From NCBI RefSeq assembly GCF_029784135.1, contig NC_073746.1, positions 159,515,108 to 159,579,107 on the forward strand: DNA of 64,000 nt, given 5' to 3'. The stretch comes from Toxorhynchites rutilus septentrionalis. Its lineage: Eukaryota; Arthropoda; Insecta; Diptera; Culicidae. Of this stretch, positions 1 through 11,907 are shown piece by piece (position 1 is the stretch's first letter; each line of letters begins with the position of its first letter). The translations under genes and the position numbers were made by a program. The notes under the pieces are model-generated. The model was not told the DNA's origin. It made no database searches and saw only the letters and a list, made by a program, of their open reading frames with translations.

Positions 1-442
1 TCCGCGTTGCGCAGTCTCATCCTTCTTTCTCCACCATATACGTGTATTTGCGGTCCTTCCCTGAACATTCCAACGGCCCAATAGTTCAACCGACTCATAA
101 AGTTTTATTTAAATTTTTTTTTTGGTTGTAGTGTTTGCGTTCATTTTATTCCATGTCACCATTTTTGCCCCATTGGGTTCCATCCTTTCCTTCTCCTGCT
201 TTTTCTTCAATCATACTGAAGTTTAGGTATATCGGCAGCAATCTTAGCTTTCAATATAATGTAATGTTATCTCTTCTAGTTCATCTTCGATCTTCATTTT
301 AGTATCATGTGATTTCTGTTTATCTTCAACTTCAGATTTTTCGGCGATAAATAATCGTTATGGAGGTAGTTGTAGTCTTATTGCGTCAACCTTTGCATTA
401 CCTCAATTATGGAATTTAGTTGTATCACGTTCTTCACAGCTT

Positions 443-802
443 TTATTCCAGATTTGTTAGAGCCAGATTGATCACTCCACGTTTCCAATACTCTCGAATG
501 CTTATTGTTGTTTTTTTCTCCATCATCCTACAGTACCCGACACCTTCGATCATTGACCTTCCGCATGACTCGTCGTCCTCTTCCTTCCTGTGACTATCCG
601 GCTGGGATGCCGAATCACTTCTCTCCTTTTCAGCGGTATGCTGAGTTTTGACCTTGACCCGCCTAGCCATGTATCGCTCCTCGTCGACAATCCATCTCCA
701 TCGTTCCAGGGAGATCATTTTACACTTTTTTTTTATTCTATTTTCATTTACATACTTTTTTTTTTTAACATAGAATAAAGAATATAGAATAGAATTTAAC
801 AT
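443..802 (-). CDS. Hypothetical open frame in a less T-rich patch
   Basis: This minus-strand frame of up to 119 codons has its complex part (from about position 720 down) rich in R, E, K, D and S, unlike its T-rich surroundings. A smaller minus-strand patch of similar character lies at 1258-1400 (ends in PKPQPGQ) behind a possible splice acceptor, a pyrimidine run followed by CAG. The two patches could be relics of one minus-strand gene, or chance frames. I recognise no domain, and no protein family is claimed. Confidence 0.15.
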   Translation of the reverse strand: MLNSILYSLFYVKKKKYVNENRIKKKCKMISLERWRWIVDEERYMARRVKVKTQHTAEKERSDSASQPDSHRKEEDDESCGRSMIEGVGYCRMMEKKTTISIREYWKRGVINLALTNLE

Positions 803-1917
803 AATAGAATAGAATTTAACATAATATTTTTTTTTTTAACAATTTTTTTTCTTGAAATCGTTTCTTAATTAGAAAATTTTCGTTCGTTTTTAAACAATTT
901 TTTTTTCTAAATCGAACTTCTGTTCTTCTATTTAGTTTGCTCTTCTTCCCTAGTTTGGGTATTCCTCTTATATTCTTTTTTTTTCCCTAAAATGATATAT
1001 TTGAATAGAATGTTTTTTTCCACACATGACCCTTGTATATTTAATCTGAGTTTAATCTTTTTTTTTTTAAATGATAAAACCATAAGTTATGATAAAACAA
1101 TTGAAATAAAGCAAATTAAAATCATTAATCATAAAATAATGATGAATAAAATCATAAACTAAAAAAAATCATAAAATCATAAAATCTTACAGGTGTGTGT
1201 GCCTGTGCCAAAAAAAATATCTGTGGATAGTGCCTGTGCAGGTGTGTGTGTGTCCCCTTTTATTGACCAGGTTGAGGTTTCGGTTGTACGGTCTTCCTCT
1301 CCTTCCATTCTTGCATCTGTATCACTCTAGCGCGTTCATTCCGGGTCATGACTCCTTGTCCATTCTGTCGTTCCGCATTCGAGTATCTGTAAATATACTC
1401 TGTGGATAGAAAAACTCGCGAAACAAAAAAAAACTCGGAAAAGAAAAGAAAAAAGAAATAAATTACTATTTTTTTCCGCAATTCTGCATAACATTACATC
1501 TTCTGCTCTATTCTTCAATTTTAATTATTCTTTGATATTTTTTCCATGTTCATGTATTTATTAATTTTTTTGTATTCCATTACTCTCATTCCTATTATAT
1601 ATTATTCTTTATCAAGTTTACCTTCGTTTTTCCCTTTTTTTAGCTTTACATTTATTTTTGTACTCCCCAACAAATAGATTCTTCTTTTATTCATTTCCAC
1701 CCTTGGTTTTTTTTTCTTCATTTCGTATCATAACCCTTCATCTCTTTTTTTTTATACTGCCTCGCTTTTTTCTTACAATCTTTTTGTTTTATATAATCGA
1801 TTATTCTTCAATTTTTCTTTATTACTTTTTCTTACTTTTTCTTCTTTATTCTTCTTCTTTTTGTTTTTACTCTGTTTACTCGTTTGTTGTATTTCCTACT
1901 TTAGAATGAGTCCAGTG

Positions 1918-3390
1918 CCAGCTCTTCGGTTAGCTCAAAAGTTAATTACTAACGATTGGAGAACCTATTTATTGTTATATCATTAGCTGTAGACTCAAAA
2001 GTTATTTGGCTTGTTATTTCCTTTTTTTTTCTCTGCCATAATTTCCCCTCTTAATATTCCCTTAAGCTCTTCGGTTCATTCAAAATTGTTCTGCATAATA
2101 ATGCCAAATTGATGAACGCATTAATTGTTATAAAATAGCTGTAGGTATGACGGTCTCCTTTTTCATTTTTCCCTTTATTTGATTTTCTTCTGATTCTGTC
2201 TATAGATTCATCTTTTTATTCCCTTTGTCTTTTATCGTTTTCTCTTCAAACATTTTAATACTTTGTATTCATCTTTATATACTTCTTTTATTTGTTTTCT
2301 TAAAATCTCTTATTATATGATTTCTATACCCATTTTTCCTTCCTTTCTTTTCTCTTTTTCCTTTAAGTCTTCCATCTTAATGCAGAATAACATTGTTTAA
2401 AAACATTTTATTTATTTTTTTTGGCTTTACTATTTCTTTGCATATTCAGTTCATTACTCGTGCTTTTTTTTGTTCATCTCTTTGTATTTCAATACTATCC
2501 TTAATTTTCTTTTCATTATAATTTTTTTTTCCTTGCAAAAAAAAATGTTTCATTTGTTTTTTAATGTTTTATCATCAAACATTTTGTTACTTCATTTTTT
2601 TCTTTTATTTTGGATTACACATTTCTAGTTGCTATGAACTAGTATGCAACTATTGAATTTAAGTGTTGTTAGAATCCCACATTTGTAAATTCTTGTTATT
2701 TTTCATTTGTCATTTATCTTCTTCTGTATAAGCTCGACTTGTCACAAAAAAAAACGAAAATTTAGGTTAATTTTTTTTTTGTACAAAATATCGTAAAAAA
2801 TGTGGTTTCAGTTACTGTTCTTTATTTCCGGTTGTAATTAAAAATTAAATTCCTTCAACTCTGTAATCCCCCAATTCTAAATGGGAACAAAAAATGGTCA
2901 TATCTCCTTAAAGCTTCCCCAAAAGTCTTATCGATCATTATTGATGAGCTTTCACAGCTTCATTAAAATTTTTCTTGGTGCTATATGTTTATTTTCATCA
3001 TTCTTGCTGAATATATCTCCCTCTCATCATCTTCATATTCTTTTAATCTTTAATATTTCATCTTCTTCAATATTTAGTTTTCTTTATTTATATCTTTATT
3101 GTTGGAGGTAAATTCATCTCCCATGATTCTTCTTCGCTTTCGTAGCGCTACTTCGTTTTATTTTTCTTTATCATTCGTCAATATCATCTTCATTTTGATT
3201 TATTTAATTAATTGCTATCATCGGTATATCCCACATTTCTAGTTTCTCGTGAACTTTTATGTAAATATCGATTCATACATGCCCTTACAGGAATTCATTC
3301 CTGGCCTTCCAGCCCTTCGGTACATTCAAAAGCTATTTTAGCGATTGATGGACTCATTCTCGTTATTAATTGGCTGTAGACATATACGAT
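1918..3390 (+). repeat. Three diverged copies of a ~90 bp dispersed repeat
   Basis: Copies lie at about 1918-1995, 2064-2150 and 3311-3390. Each starts with a form of AGCTCTTCGGTTCATTCAAAA, passes through GATTGATGAACGCATTAAT and ends in TAGCTGTAGACAT. A second shared motif, CACATTTCTAGTTGCT, recurs near 2617 and 3232. Identity looks moderate by eye. Function unknown; probably an old duplicated repeat. Confidence 0.5.
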
Positions 3391-3879
3391 TCAGTATCTT
3401 CATTTTTCTAAAAAAAATCCCACTTCAAAGCGTGTGTGAAAGAAAGAATCACGCATTTTTTTAATTCGATAAGTACTTTCCCCATATTACCCAGTTCATA
3501 CAACTAAAGTATGGGAGACATGATTGTGTTTTCTCAAAAAGAATAATCGGTTATTACAGAATTGCTGGAAAATTAATGTTGGTTCCCATTCTATTTATTT
3601 TAGTGTTGGATGCTCAGTACATAATAAAAGATCATGGAACGCGGAATCCGATTTAGATACTTTATGTTAACTTTGAAAAATTTCCAAATATGACAATCGT
3701 CTAAATATTGACATAAAAATAACTGCCCTACAACTAACTACGATTATTTCCCTTGATGAATTAATTGGCTTATAAGTTTATTTTGAGTTTTTTTTTTTTT
3801 AAATTTAATGGTTTATGGGAAAGTTGATAGAATATCATATATCTCCTATGCCTAGTATTACCGAAATTAGTGCTCCTCT

Positions 3880-4592
3880 AGATTGTCACCTTGTTAGATC
3901 CGAATCGCAGCGAGATTACTGTCTGTCCGGCTCACCTTTGCTCTTCCGAGAACTGACGTTTGTTCCTGTCTTCCTTCTTTGACCAACGAATAGTTTACCA
4001 CATTCGATCCGATGTAGATAGACATTAGGTCGAAGACGTTTGACATTAAATAAATAATCTCGGGGCCACAGTTCAGCGAAAATATCGATCGTGAATCAAA
4101 CTTCTCAGCAGACAACGATGGCTCAACCAAATGACCTTCTCCATCGGTTGTCTTCCGGGAATCACTGAGAAACAACTCGTCGAGCCCATGAAAATCCGGA
4201 TAAATGTAATGTATCAGCTGTTCCAGCGGCATGGTTTTCATCTCACTGATAGCGAATACGCCTTCACCCAAACTTGCTTTTGTTGTTTTCATTCCGCCTC
4301 CACACAGTATCACAAAAAATTGCATTTTCTATTCCAACCGCACTGCATACTGAAGCAGACATGATTCTGATAAACCGCAGCGCATATCACATTTGGGAAA
4401 AATCTTCGTATATCCAAATACTTGTGTGGCAAATTTCCCACCGTGTCCCAACATGGGCCACTAACAGTAACTCTTGATATGCATTTCCATCCACGCACAA
4501 TATAGCACAAAATTCCTTCCCTTATCGCAGCGATGAAACACAACTAAACACAGCCACGGTGGCCCGTGGAAAAAAAAAAAAAAAAAAAAAAA
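3880..4592. other. Unidentified gene-like island ending in an A23 run
   Basis: Composition is more balanced than in the flanks. On the minus strand a 143-codon frame (4325 to 3894) and a partly overlapping 77-codon frame (4543 to 4310) have ordinary amino-acid make-up. On the plus strand the island ends in an uninterrupted run of 23 A at 4570-4592, as a retroposed transcript would. That would make the plus strand the sense strand, but the plus-strand frames are short. No recognisable domain. It could be a processed pseudogene, a SINE-like element or a relic gene. Confidence 0.25.
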
Positions 4593-4657
4593 GTTTAAAC
4601 ACGCCGATGGATGGGCTGCTGTCCCCACTTGGACAGCATCCCACCGCTGTCACCACT

Positions 4658-4987
4658 TGTAGCACTGGTTTCGTCACCTGTCATTAAAAAGACAAAAGCG
4701 GTATAATATTATCCAGCATACTAAGCATACTGTCCCTGGCCCGACTGGCTCAGTACTTTTTATTTCATCTTACGTTTACAATTACAATTTCTTATTTACT
4801 AACTTAATTTTTCGGGTCGCGCTAGAATCGTACGCACACGTTTCCATGGTGTTGACTCTGCGCGACCCCTGTTGTACAATCAAAACCGCTATGTTGAACT
4901 TGCCCCTGGAAATTTGACGAATAAACAAAACTAAAGTGGGGCCGGTTCGACATAAGCGGGACTTATAAATTAAATAAGGGCGCTACA
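4658..4987. repeat. Repeat unit 1 (TGTAGC...GCTACA), possible solo LTR or LINE 3' end
   Basis: This ~330 bp unit begins TGTAGC and ends GCTACA, an LTR-like inverted tip. It contains AATAAACAAAAC and CTTATAAA near its end. A longer copy follows at 5238-5688. The ends suggest an LTR, but no duplicated target flanks it. The hexanucleotide array directly after each copy would also suit a LINE 3' end with a repeated tail. No coding potential. Confidence 0.5.
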
Positions 4988-5237
4988 CTATTACTATTAC
5001 TATTACTATTACTATTACTATTACTATTACTATTACTATTACTATTACTATTACTATTACTATTACTATTACTATTACTATTACTATTACTATTACTATT
5101 ACTATTACTATTACTATTACTATTACTATTACTATTACTATTACTATTACTATTACTATTACTATTACTATTACTATTACTATTACTATTACTATTACTA
5201 TTACTATTACTATTACTATTACTATTACTATTACTAT
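4988..5237. repeat. (CTATTA)n microsatellite, ~42 units
   Basis: About 250 bp of near-perfect CTATTA repeat lies directly between the two copies of the TGTAGC...GCTACA unit. Open frames through it are artefacts of the repeat. Confidence 0.97.
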
Positions 5238-5688
5238 TGTAGCACTGGTTTCGTCACCTGTCATGAAAAGGAAAAAGCGGTATAATATTATCCAGCATAC
5301 TAAGCATACTGTCCCTGGCCCGACTGGCTCAGTACTTTTTATTTCATCTTATGTTTACAATTACAATTTCTTATTTACTAACTTAATTTTTCGGGTCGCG
5401 CTAGAATCGTACGCACACGTTTCCGTGGTGCTGACTCTGCGCGAACCCCTGTTGTATAACCAAACCGCTATGTTGAACAATCACAATTTCTTATTTACTC
5501 ACATAAAATTTTTCCGGTCGCGCTAGAATCGTTCGCACACGTTTCCGTGGTGCTGACTCTGCGCGACCCCTGTTGTACAATCAAAACCGCTATGTTGAAC
5601 TTGCCCCTGGAAATTTGACGAATAAACAAAACTAAAGTGGGGCCGGTTCGACATAAGCGGGACTTATAAATTAAATAAGGGCGCTACA
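5238..5688. repeat. Repeat unit 2 (TGTAGC...GCTACA) with an internal duplication
   Basis: This copy resembles unit 1 but is ~120 bp longer, because a segment of about 120 bp (roughly 5358-5477, again at 5478-5600) is duplicated in tandem. The two sub-copies share GGTCGCGCTAGAATCGT and GTGGTGCTGACTCTGCGCG. It is followed by a second CTATTA array. Confidence 0.7.
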
Positions 5689-5985
5689 CAATTACTATTA
5701 CTATTACTATTACTATTACTATTACTATTACTATTACTATTACTATTACTATTACTATTACTATTACTATTACTATTACTATTACTATTACTATTACTAT
5801 TACTATTACTATTACTATTACTATTACTATTACTATTACTATTACTATTACTATTACTATTACTATTACTATTACTATTACTATTACTATTACTATTACT
5901 ATTACTATTACTATTACTATTACTATTACTATTACTATTACTATTACTATTACTATTACTATTACTATTACTATTACTATTACTA
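5689..5985. repeat. (CTATTA)n microsatellite, ~49 units
   Basis: About 297 bp of near-perfect repeat. It runs directly into the truncated left end of a pogo-type MITE, so array growth or slippage may have removed that element's first ~65 bp. Confidence 0.97.
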
Positions 5986-6386
5986 CGAAGCATAATAAAG
6001 TACTCACAAACGTAGTCTATAATACATTATTGTGTTGCTGTTTTAGTAAAGTTAATGAATAACTTTAATCAGAAAACGAAGCCAGTCTTTCTCGTGATGC
6101 TTCCCTTCGTACTGTTGATTAAAACATGATTCATTTATAATCCGGAATCACAAAACCAGTTGTATTTCGGGATTGATTGAAGGTACAAAACTTGTTTTAG
6201 CATCACAATACAGATAACTCATTGTTCTATCAGAAAAAAAATATTGAAAAAAAATTTCCTTTACACTTTGGAAATGTGTACGTTATATCGAGGTAAAATG
6301 TACGTTATATCGAGTGACGTTTTATCGAAGGTACGTTATAACGAGGGTACGTTATAACGAGGGTACGTTATATCGAAGTTTCCCTG
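5986..6386 (+). mobile_element. Pogo-type MITE, family 1, left end truncated
   Basis: Matches the complete copies at 6500-6915 (opposite orientation) and 42848-43301. It begins at the internal motif CGAAGCATAATAAAG, lacks the left terminus, and ends in AGTTTCCCTG followed by TA. The right end holds a subterminal array of TACGTTATATCGAGG-like units at about 6275-6375. No coding capacity. The CAG tip and TA target suit the pogo/Tigger group. Confidence 0.75.
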
Positions 6387-6499
6387 TATATGATAGTAAA
6401 TTGTAGAATATTACAAAAGCATTCTGGTCATCTGTTCGTTGTCACATTAGCAGCTGTATGAAAATAATTAATTTAGGAAATTGTGGTGAATTTGAATTA

Positions 6500-6915
6500 C
6501 AGGTAAACTTCGATATAACGTACCCTCGATATAACGTCACTCGATATAACGTACATTTTACCTCGAGTGTGAAGGAAAATTTTTTCAATACTTTTTTCCT
6601 GATAGAACAATGAATTATCCATATTGTGATGCTAAAACAAGTTTTGTGCCTTCAAGCAATTCCGAAATACAGCTGGTTTTGTGATTCCGGATTCTAAATG
6701 AATCATGGTTTAATCAACAGTACGAAGGGAAACATCATGAGAAAGGCTGGCTTCGTCTTCTGATTGAAGTTATTCATTAACTTTACTAAAACAGCAACAC
6801 AATAATGTATTATAGACTACGTTTGTGAGTACTTTATTATGCTTCGATATAACGTAAAATTCGATGCAACGCACAATTTTGAAAGTGAAATATACGTTAT
6901 ATCGAAGTTTACCTG
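6500..6915 (-). mobile_element. Pogo-type MITE, family 1, complete
   Basis: This 416 bp element starts CAGGTAAACTTCGATATAAC, ends in the inverse (AAGTTTACCTG) and is flanked by TA on both sides. Both ends carry tandem copies of a CGATATAACGTAC-like unit, probably transposase-binding sites. It lies head to head with the truncated copy at 5986-6386, about 113 bp away. Non-coding and non-autonomous. Confidence 0.85.
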
Positions 6916-7019
6916 TATTAATAAAACAAAGAATCTGTTGATGTGAGAGTGCTTCAACTGTTAGATTCCCTTTTCCATAGATTCATCTACATCTATGAAG
7001 ATTGAAATAATAAAATAAA

Positions 7020-7132
7020 ATTATGCCAAATTAAATAATAGAATGTCACCTTGAGATTTTTACGTGGATGCTTGGAAGTATTCAAATAAAAAAATCTATT
7101 TTGGGCGGGACGAAGTTTGTCGGGTCAGCTAG
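7020..7132 (-). repeat. End of the AGCTGACCCGG repeat family
   Basis: The minus strand reads TAGCTGACCCGACAAACTTC, the same terminal motif as at 25846 (minus) and 53534 (plus). Only a short stretch next to the motif is recognisable, so the left boundary is uncertain. The other two copies share ~150 bp more. Probably a non-autonomous retroposon. Confidence 0.5.
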
Positions 7133-7487
7133 TATAATATATAATCAATGCCTATTATCGGTAAATGGAGAATAATTCATTTTACGCATCAACTCACATT
7201 ATGAGCTAACGCCCGAATTCAGGCAAAAAGATTGCTCGTTGCGTCGGGGAGGAAGCGTGTGGATTGTGCAATCGAAAGAAAACATACCCAATTAAATCGT
7301 CAAATTGTTAACTTTTTTCACTAAATTCACTGTTCATGTTTCAATTTTGGATGAATTTTCTGTCTAATGATATATAACACAACATATGTCACAATAACCA
7401 TTTTCAGTAATATGCGTTTGAAAATTCTTAATAAATCGTTACATTTTTCGTAGAGTGACCCCCTATATAGAAATCAAAGACATAGTC

Positions 7488-7736
7488 CTATGTCAAAAAA
7501 TGTTTAAGCCAATATACGCATTGTAGAGAACTCATAAGAATAAAAATAATTAAAAGAAGATTTATCCGAAAACCTAGCAGAAAACCCGACACTAGTGAAA
7601 TCTTATTGTCCATCCATGCACACAATTCGATAACAAAATCTCCACAAAGTATACACTCGTCTAGTTTGTCTTTGCCTTGGAAAGCAACCTCTAAACGAGC
7701 TTTTTCACCCATTGCATGCAAGTTATCCATCTGCAT
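7488..7736 (-). CDS. Hypothetical 82-codon frame
   Basis: This minus-strand frame begins with a mixed hydrophilic segment (about residues 1-45) and ends in a hydrophobic stretch that could form a membrane helix. It has no recognised domain and no detected promoter. It may be a chance frame in an old repeat; recorded because its first half has gene-like composition. Confidence 0.12.
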   Translation of the reverse strand: MQMDNLHAMGEKARLEVAFQGKDKLDECILCGDFVIELCAWMDNKISLVSGFLLGFRINLLLIIFILMSSLQCVYWLKHFLT

Positions 7737-7899
7737 TGGAGCTTTTATGTTTTAATCTTAACGAAACGAACGCGAGGCATATGGAAGCCACAAGCTCCAA
7801 AGATCATGTTTCGTTCAAACGTGCTTTCATGTTCATCAATTTTCTCTTTTCCTGTAAAGATTGTCATCATACACGATTCCTAATAATAAGTTTAACCTA

Positions 7900-9655
7900 A
7901 TTTAAATCAAAATAAGTTCATACTGCAAATATAAGTGCTATTATACACAGGCTGGGATTTTACTTTATACTTTATTTAATAATTTAATATTATATTTGTC
8001 ATTATTTTTTTATACCAAACTCTAGAGATTGTTTTATTCTTGACAATATTGACAAATCAAATCATAATGAACATTACGAAACAGTTTGACGCATTTTTTT
8101 TTCAATGAAAATCATCGAACTGATTCATATTTTCGTACACTATTGAACGATTATGACTCAGCTCAGTTTGGGTTCGTCGCTTCTAGAATAACCCAAGTCG
8201 TTTGAAACTGAAAGCTTCACTGCGCTGATGCAATATGCATGCTCTCAAACCGCAGCATACTCAATGCACTTCGCTGTAGGTTCCGATGATGATTCATGCA
8301 CAAAATTTACGCGCGTCTGGTCTGGCTATGCTGTGTGTGACACACACAGCAACGATATGTTCCATCGATCTGATCGTCAACACCGGTTTTCATGTGTTCA
8401 GGAAAGCTCCTCGTACATTAGCGACCATATTGCGCTTTGAAATGGGCAGTGTGAGTGTAACCATACACCAATACAAGCCCATTTCGCTGAGAGAAATTTT
8501 CATTCTGTTTTTTGAGGAATTAACTTGACGTAAAGCACTTTTTTCAATTCCAATCATTTTTCTCAAAAGCTGAAAATTCGAATCCTGCAACTGGCCCTCC
8601 CGTTCTCTCTGAAAGCTCCATTCTCACGGACAACTGTTACGTAAAAGAGATGCTCGATCATTGGAACACAAGTGCACGAGAGATGGCTGGAAGCAAACAC
8701 AGAACATAAACAGAGCAGTGCAAAGAAGCAGTGATTGCCCTACGATCGTCGATCGGGCTCTGTCTTGTTGTGGATGCAGAAATGTGTAAGTGTGCGTCAA
8801 GCGCTTTCGGGAACTTCAATGAGCCACTGAGTCAACCCAATGAGAATCGAGAAAGTAATGAACGAGTGCGGGGGTAGGATGTGTAGGGAATAAAAAAACA
8901 TGAATAAATCTTGACTCGTTTACTTTTGCGGCTGGTGTTCGGGGAGCAAAGGTATTGTTGTCTCTGCTGTTATGTGTATTGTATACTGTAATAATATTTT
9001 ATATGTTATGTTTAGGTAACTTTTTTTGTGCCAGACAATATGATGTGTGGTTTTAGCGTAAAAGTGTCAATGCCTTGGATGCCATTCACGTTAATCATGA
9101 AGCAATGTAACTAACAAGATGAATATCACACAATGGGCCCTGTTTAAGGCCAAAAGTATGAATGTAAATAATATATTTGAGAAGAGTACAAATGATAAGA
9201 AATGTATATTAGAACAAAAACTCAAATATGGTGGAAGAAACACCAATAACTCAGATTAATTCAGCTGCATGTAGTTTATTTTTCTATTCACGTTTGCAAC
9301 TGCAGCGAAATATTTACCGAAGTGGGTTGGTCAGTTTTATGTTATAATAGTGGTGTATTTGTTTACATTTTCAAAAAATATGAGGTGGAGCAGTAGTATA
9401 CTTGTATTGGTAAACAAAATATGGTGTCATCATTATTTACATTCAATATGAAAAGTATATGGAAGAAACAAAACATGTTTAAATAACTTACGGTTTCACG
9501 ATGTCTTGAGGAAAATTGCTCATGAAATCTTGTAACTGATTGTTTTTTTTAAATAGATGACAATTGTATTGTGGCTTATTTGCATCATTTAAGGGGTAAA
9601 AAGGTCCAGAGAACAATCGTATTCTTAGACCTCTGGAACAGCAACATTTTCAATG
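7900..9655. other. Non-coding interval
   Basis: I see no gene or transposon end here. A short palindrome (GCTGTGTGTGACACACACAGC centred near 8340) is visible. The piece 8200-8900 is less AT-rich than its surroundings and could be unique regulatory DNA. Confidence 0.3.
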
Positions 9656-9660
9656 AAATA

Positions 9661-10406
9661 CAGGTCGGATTCGATTATATACAGTTTGAAAAAAAATATT
9701 TTTGTTTTATTTTTAAAATATGACTTATTTAAAGAAAAAAATTTTACCTTTTAACGTTAAGGTGAAATTCAAGTGGCTTTTATATGTACAGTGGGGTAAA
9801 AATCGAGATTTTTAAAGATTTTTCTTGAATTTTTACTAGGAATTGTTTTTATCGATATTGCAGCAAAATTGAGATAGATAGAAGTTGGGTGTCAAAGAAC
9901 AAATTGTAGAGCGATTAGAAAACTTCAATTTTTAGGATAAAATTAATAATAACACATTAAAATTTACTAACTTTGAAGTTTTTCACTTCTAAAATGTTAT
10001 CTAAATTCACTAATTTAGATGTTTCACAACTATACTGTACTAAATTTTCTCATCTTTCAAATGAAAGCAACATAATCCTCTTCTTTAGCGTAGTTTTTAA
10101 TGTAGAGCCAGTTTGAAGCAACAGAGTCCTAAACCAAATAAAAGTTCTATAACTTTGTCAATATTGAAATTCGAACATATACACAGAAGGAATTTTTTCA
10201 TTAAATATTATCCTCTATCACCTCCTGAATGAATTCGGATTTTTTATATGAGAAAGGTATTTTATGGCTTTAAAGGGATGAATTAAAAATTACATTCTTC
10301 TTTTATATTCAAAAACCGAAAAATATATTTTTACTCGTTTATATACAGGATTCGATTATATATAGTGGAAATTAATCCGAAACTGTATATAATTGAGTCC
10401 GCGCTG
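9661..10406 (+). mobile_element. Pogo-type MITE, family 2
   Basis: This 746 bp element starts CAGGTCGGATTCGATTATA and ends with an inverted form of that tip (TTGAGTCCGCGCTG), flanked by TA. TCGATTATATACAG-like units occur near both ends. A second copy begins at 36221. No coding capacity. The first ~17 bp of the tip are nearly shared with the Tigger-like element at 50946, so one transposase may have moved both families. Confidence 0.8.
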
Positions 10407-10843
10407 TATTGCTTAATTGTACTTTTTTTTCTCAAATCACATACATATTGTCAAGTTATTACTAAAATAATAGAAAATTTGTTTGTTCTATGAAGGTGAG
10501 AGAGTGAGAAATACACACAAAAATACCACTTCGACATGATTCTACAAATATCCACTGCACAATGCCAAATTATGTTCATATTCAGCGAGAACTCCCAAAA
10601 AAATATCTATTTTTAATTGATAACAAACTTACTGAAAATAGCGTTTTTACATGGATGTGGAAGGCAAATGAATGTAAACACAAATATTGACATCACGATT
10701 CGAGAAGAACCTATGGCAGCGCATGCTATCCCAAACTCTATCATCTGCTCCACCTACAATTCTTGCTGGTGGACGCGAACCTATGAGTCAATACTCATTA
10801 AGCTTTCCAAAAGTTAAATAAAAAAGTAAACAAAAATGCTTCA

Positions 10844-11116
10844 TCTTCTTCTTCTTCAATGGCACTAACGTTCCTAGAGGAACTTCGCCGTCTCAACGTA
10901 GTATAACTTGAGTCATTTTTATTTGTACTTAGTTGAGATTTCTATGCCAAATAACACGCCTTGAATGCATTCTGAGTGGCAAGCTCTAGAATACGCGTGA
11001 TCACAGTGCAAGTCGGAGGAAATTTCTTTGACGAAAAATCCCCCGACCAGAACGGGAATCGAACCCGAACACTCGGCATGTTAGTTATGACGCTAACCAC
11101 TCGGCCAAGGGAGCAC
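10844..11116 (-). mobile_element. tRNA-headed SINE, minus orientation
   Basis: Read on the minus strand it opens with a tRNA-like head: an A box in GGCCGAGTGGTTAGCGTC and a B box in GGTTCGATTCC form. A body of ~170 bp follows, and it ends in an (AAG)n tail, seen as TCTTCTTCTTC on the plus strand. The head resembles a Ser or Leu tRNA but cannot fold as a full tRNA. A sister copy faces it at 11168. Confidence 0.85.
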
Positions 11117-11167
11117 TAAACAAACAAAAATGCTAGAAGCGTTAAAAATTTGGTGACATCGAAAGCA

Positions 11168-11383
11168 GTGCTCCCGTGGCCGAGTGGTTAGCGTCACACA
11201 TTATCATGTCGGGGGTTCGGGTTCGATTCCTCTTCTGGCCGGAGGATTTCTCGTCAAAGAAATATCTTCCGACTTGCACCGTGGTCACGCTTATTCTAGA
11301 GCTTGCCACTTCAGAATACATTCAAAGAGAAGGCAAAAGTTCCAATGGAAACATTAGTGCCATCAAAGAAGAGAAGAAGATAC
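11168..11383 (+). mobile_element. tRNA-headed SINE, plus orientation
   Basis: Same family as 10844-11116, in the opposite direction, heads facing across 51 bp. The A box lies at about 11180-11195 and the B box (GGTTCGATTCC) at about 11220-11230. The tail is a degenerate AGAAGAGAAGAAGA. Transcription, if any, would be by RNA polymerase III from the internal promoter. A small open frame across the head is incidental. Confidence 0.85.
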
Positions 11384-11907
11384 CGAAAGAAAATCGGATT
11401 TGGCGAAGATGAAAAATACTTATAAGATTTTAAGCATGAGCAAAAACTGCATCCAGTTGTATAAAAGGATTGGGGAAACTGGAATGCACTAAGATAAGCT
11501 TCTGAGTAACGTTGAACATGTTGATTTGTATGAAATAATGATGAAGACTTTTACCGGTAGATAATTTTCGATAAGATCAAGATGCGAGCGAATAGAATAT
11601 TTATAGAACATAGCTGTTAACTACATCATTCGAAACCATTGAAGAGGTGGCTTAATTTACTAAGCAAAACCAATACACCGGAAAGATGGTGATCAATATG
11701 ATGTTTAGAGAAGAGGATAACTGTGAAGGAGAAAAATCTAAATATCATAAGAAAAAGGGTGACTGCAATGGTTTGGATTCATTGTGGTAATTGATGACAG
11801 TGTTCTGTTTTTGAAAATCACATGCATATTATTCAAACTGCAGCGCTTCTCCCATCAATGCAGTCAAACCAAAGTTCTCATGCGATCAATTTTCGTGCGA
11901 TTTTTTT

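Larger units (their letters stand above)
1..3420. other. T-rich, polypyrimidine non-coding tract
   Basis: The plus strand is strongly T-rich, with dozens of T(6-12) runs and TTCTTC stretches, so the strands differ markedly in composition. Long open frames here are low-complexity (F, L, S, I) and I do not regard them as genes. Less T-rich patches occur at about 1-105, 443-720 and 1258-1400. No promoter, tRNA or transposon end was recognised. Confidence 0.6.

Noticed and set aside
4983..5985. CRISPR-like array
   Set aside because: Units are six bases with no spacers; the DNA is eukaryotic.
4983..6007. Open frames of repeating IV and NS dipeptides
   Set aside because: They are translations of the (CTATTA)n arrays, not genes.
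11168..11245. Functional tRNA gene (Ser or Leu)
   Set aside because: A and B boxes are present, but the head does not close into a cloverleaf, continues into a SINE body and tail, and has a sister copy at 10844-11116.
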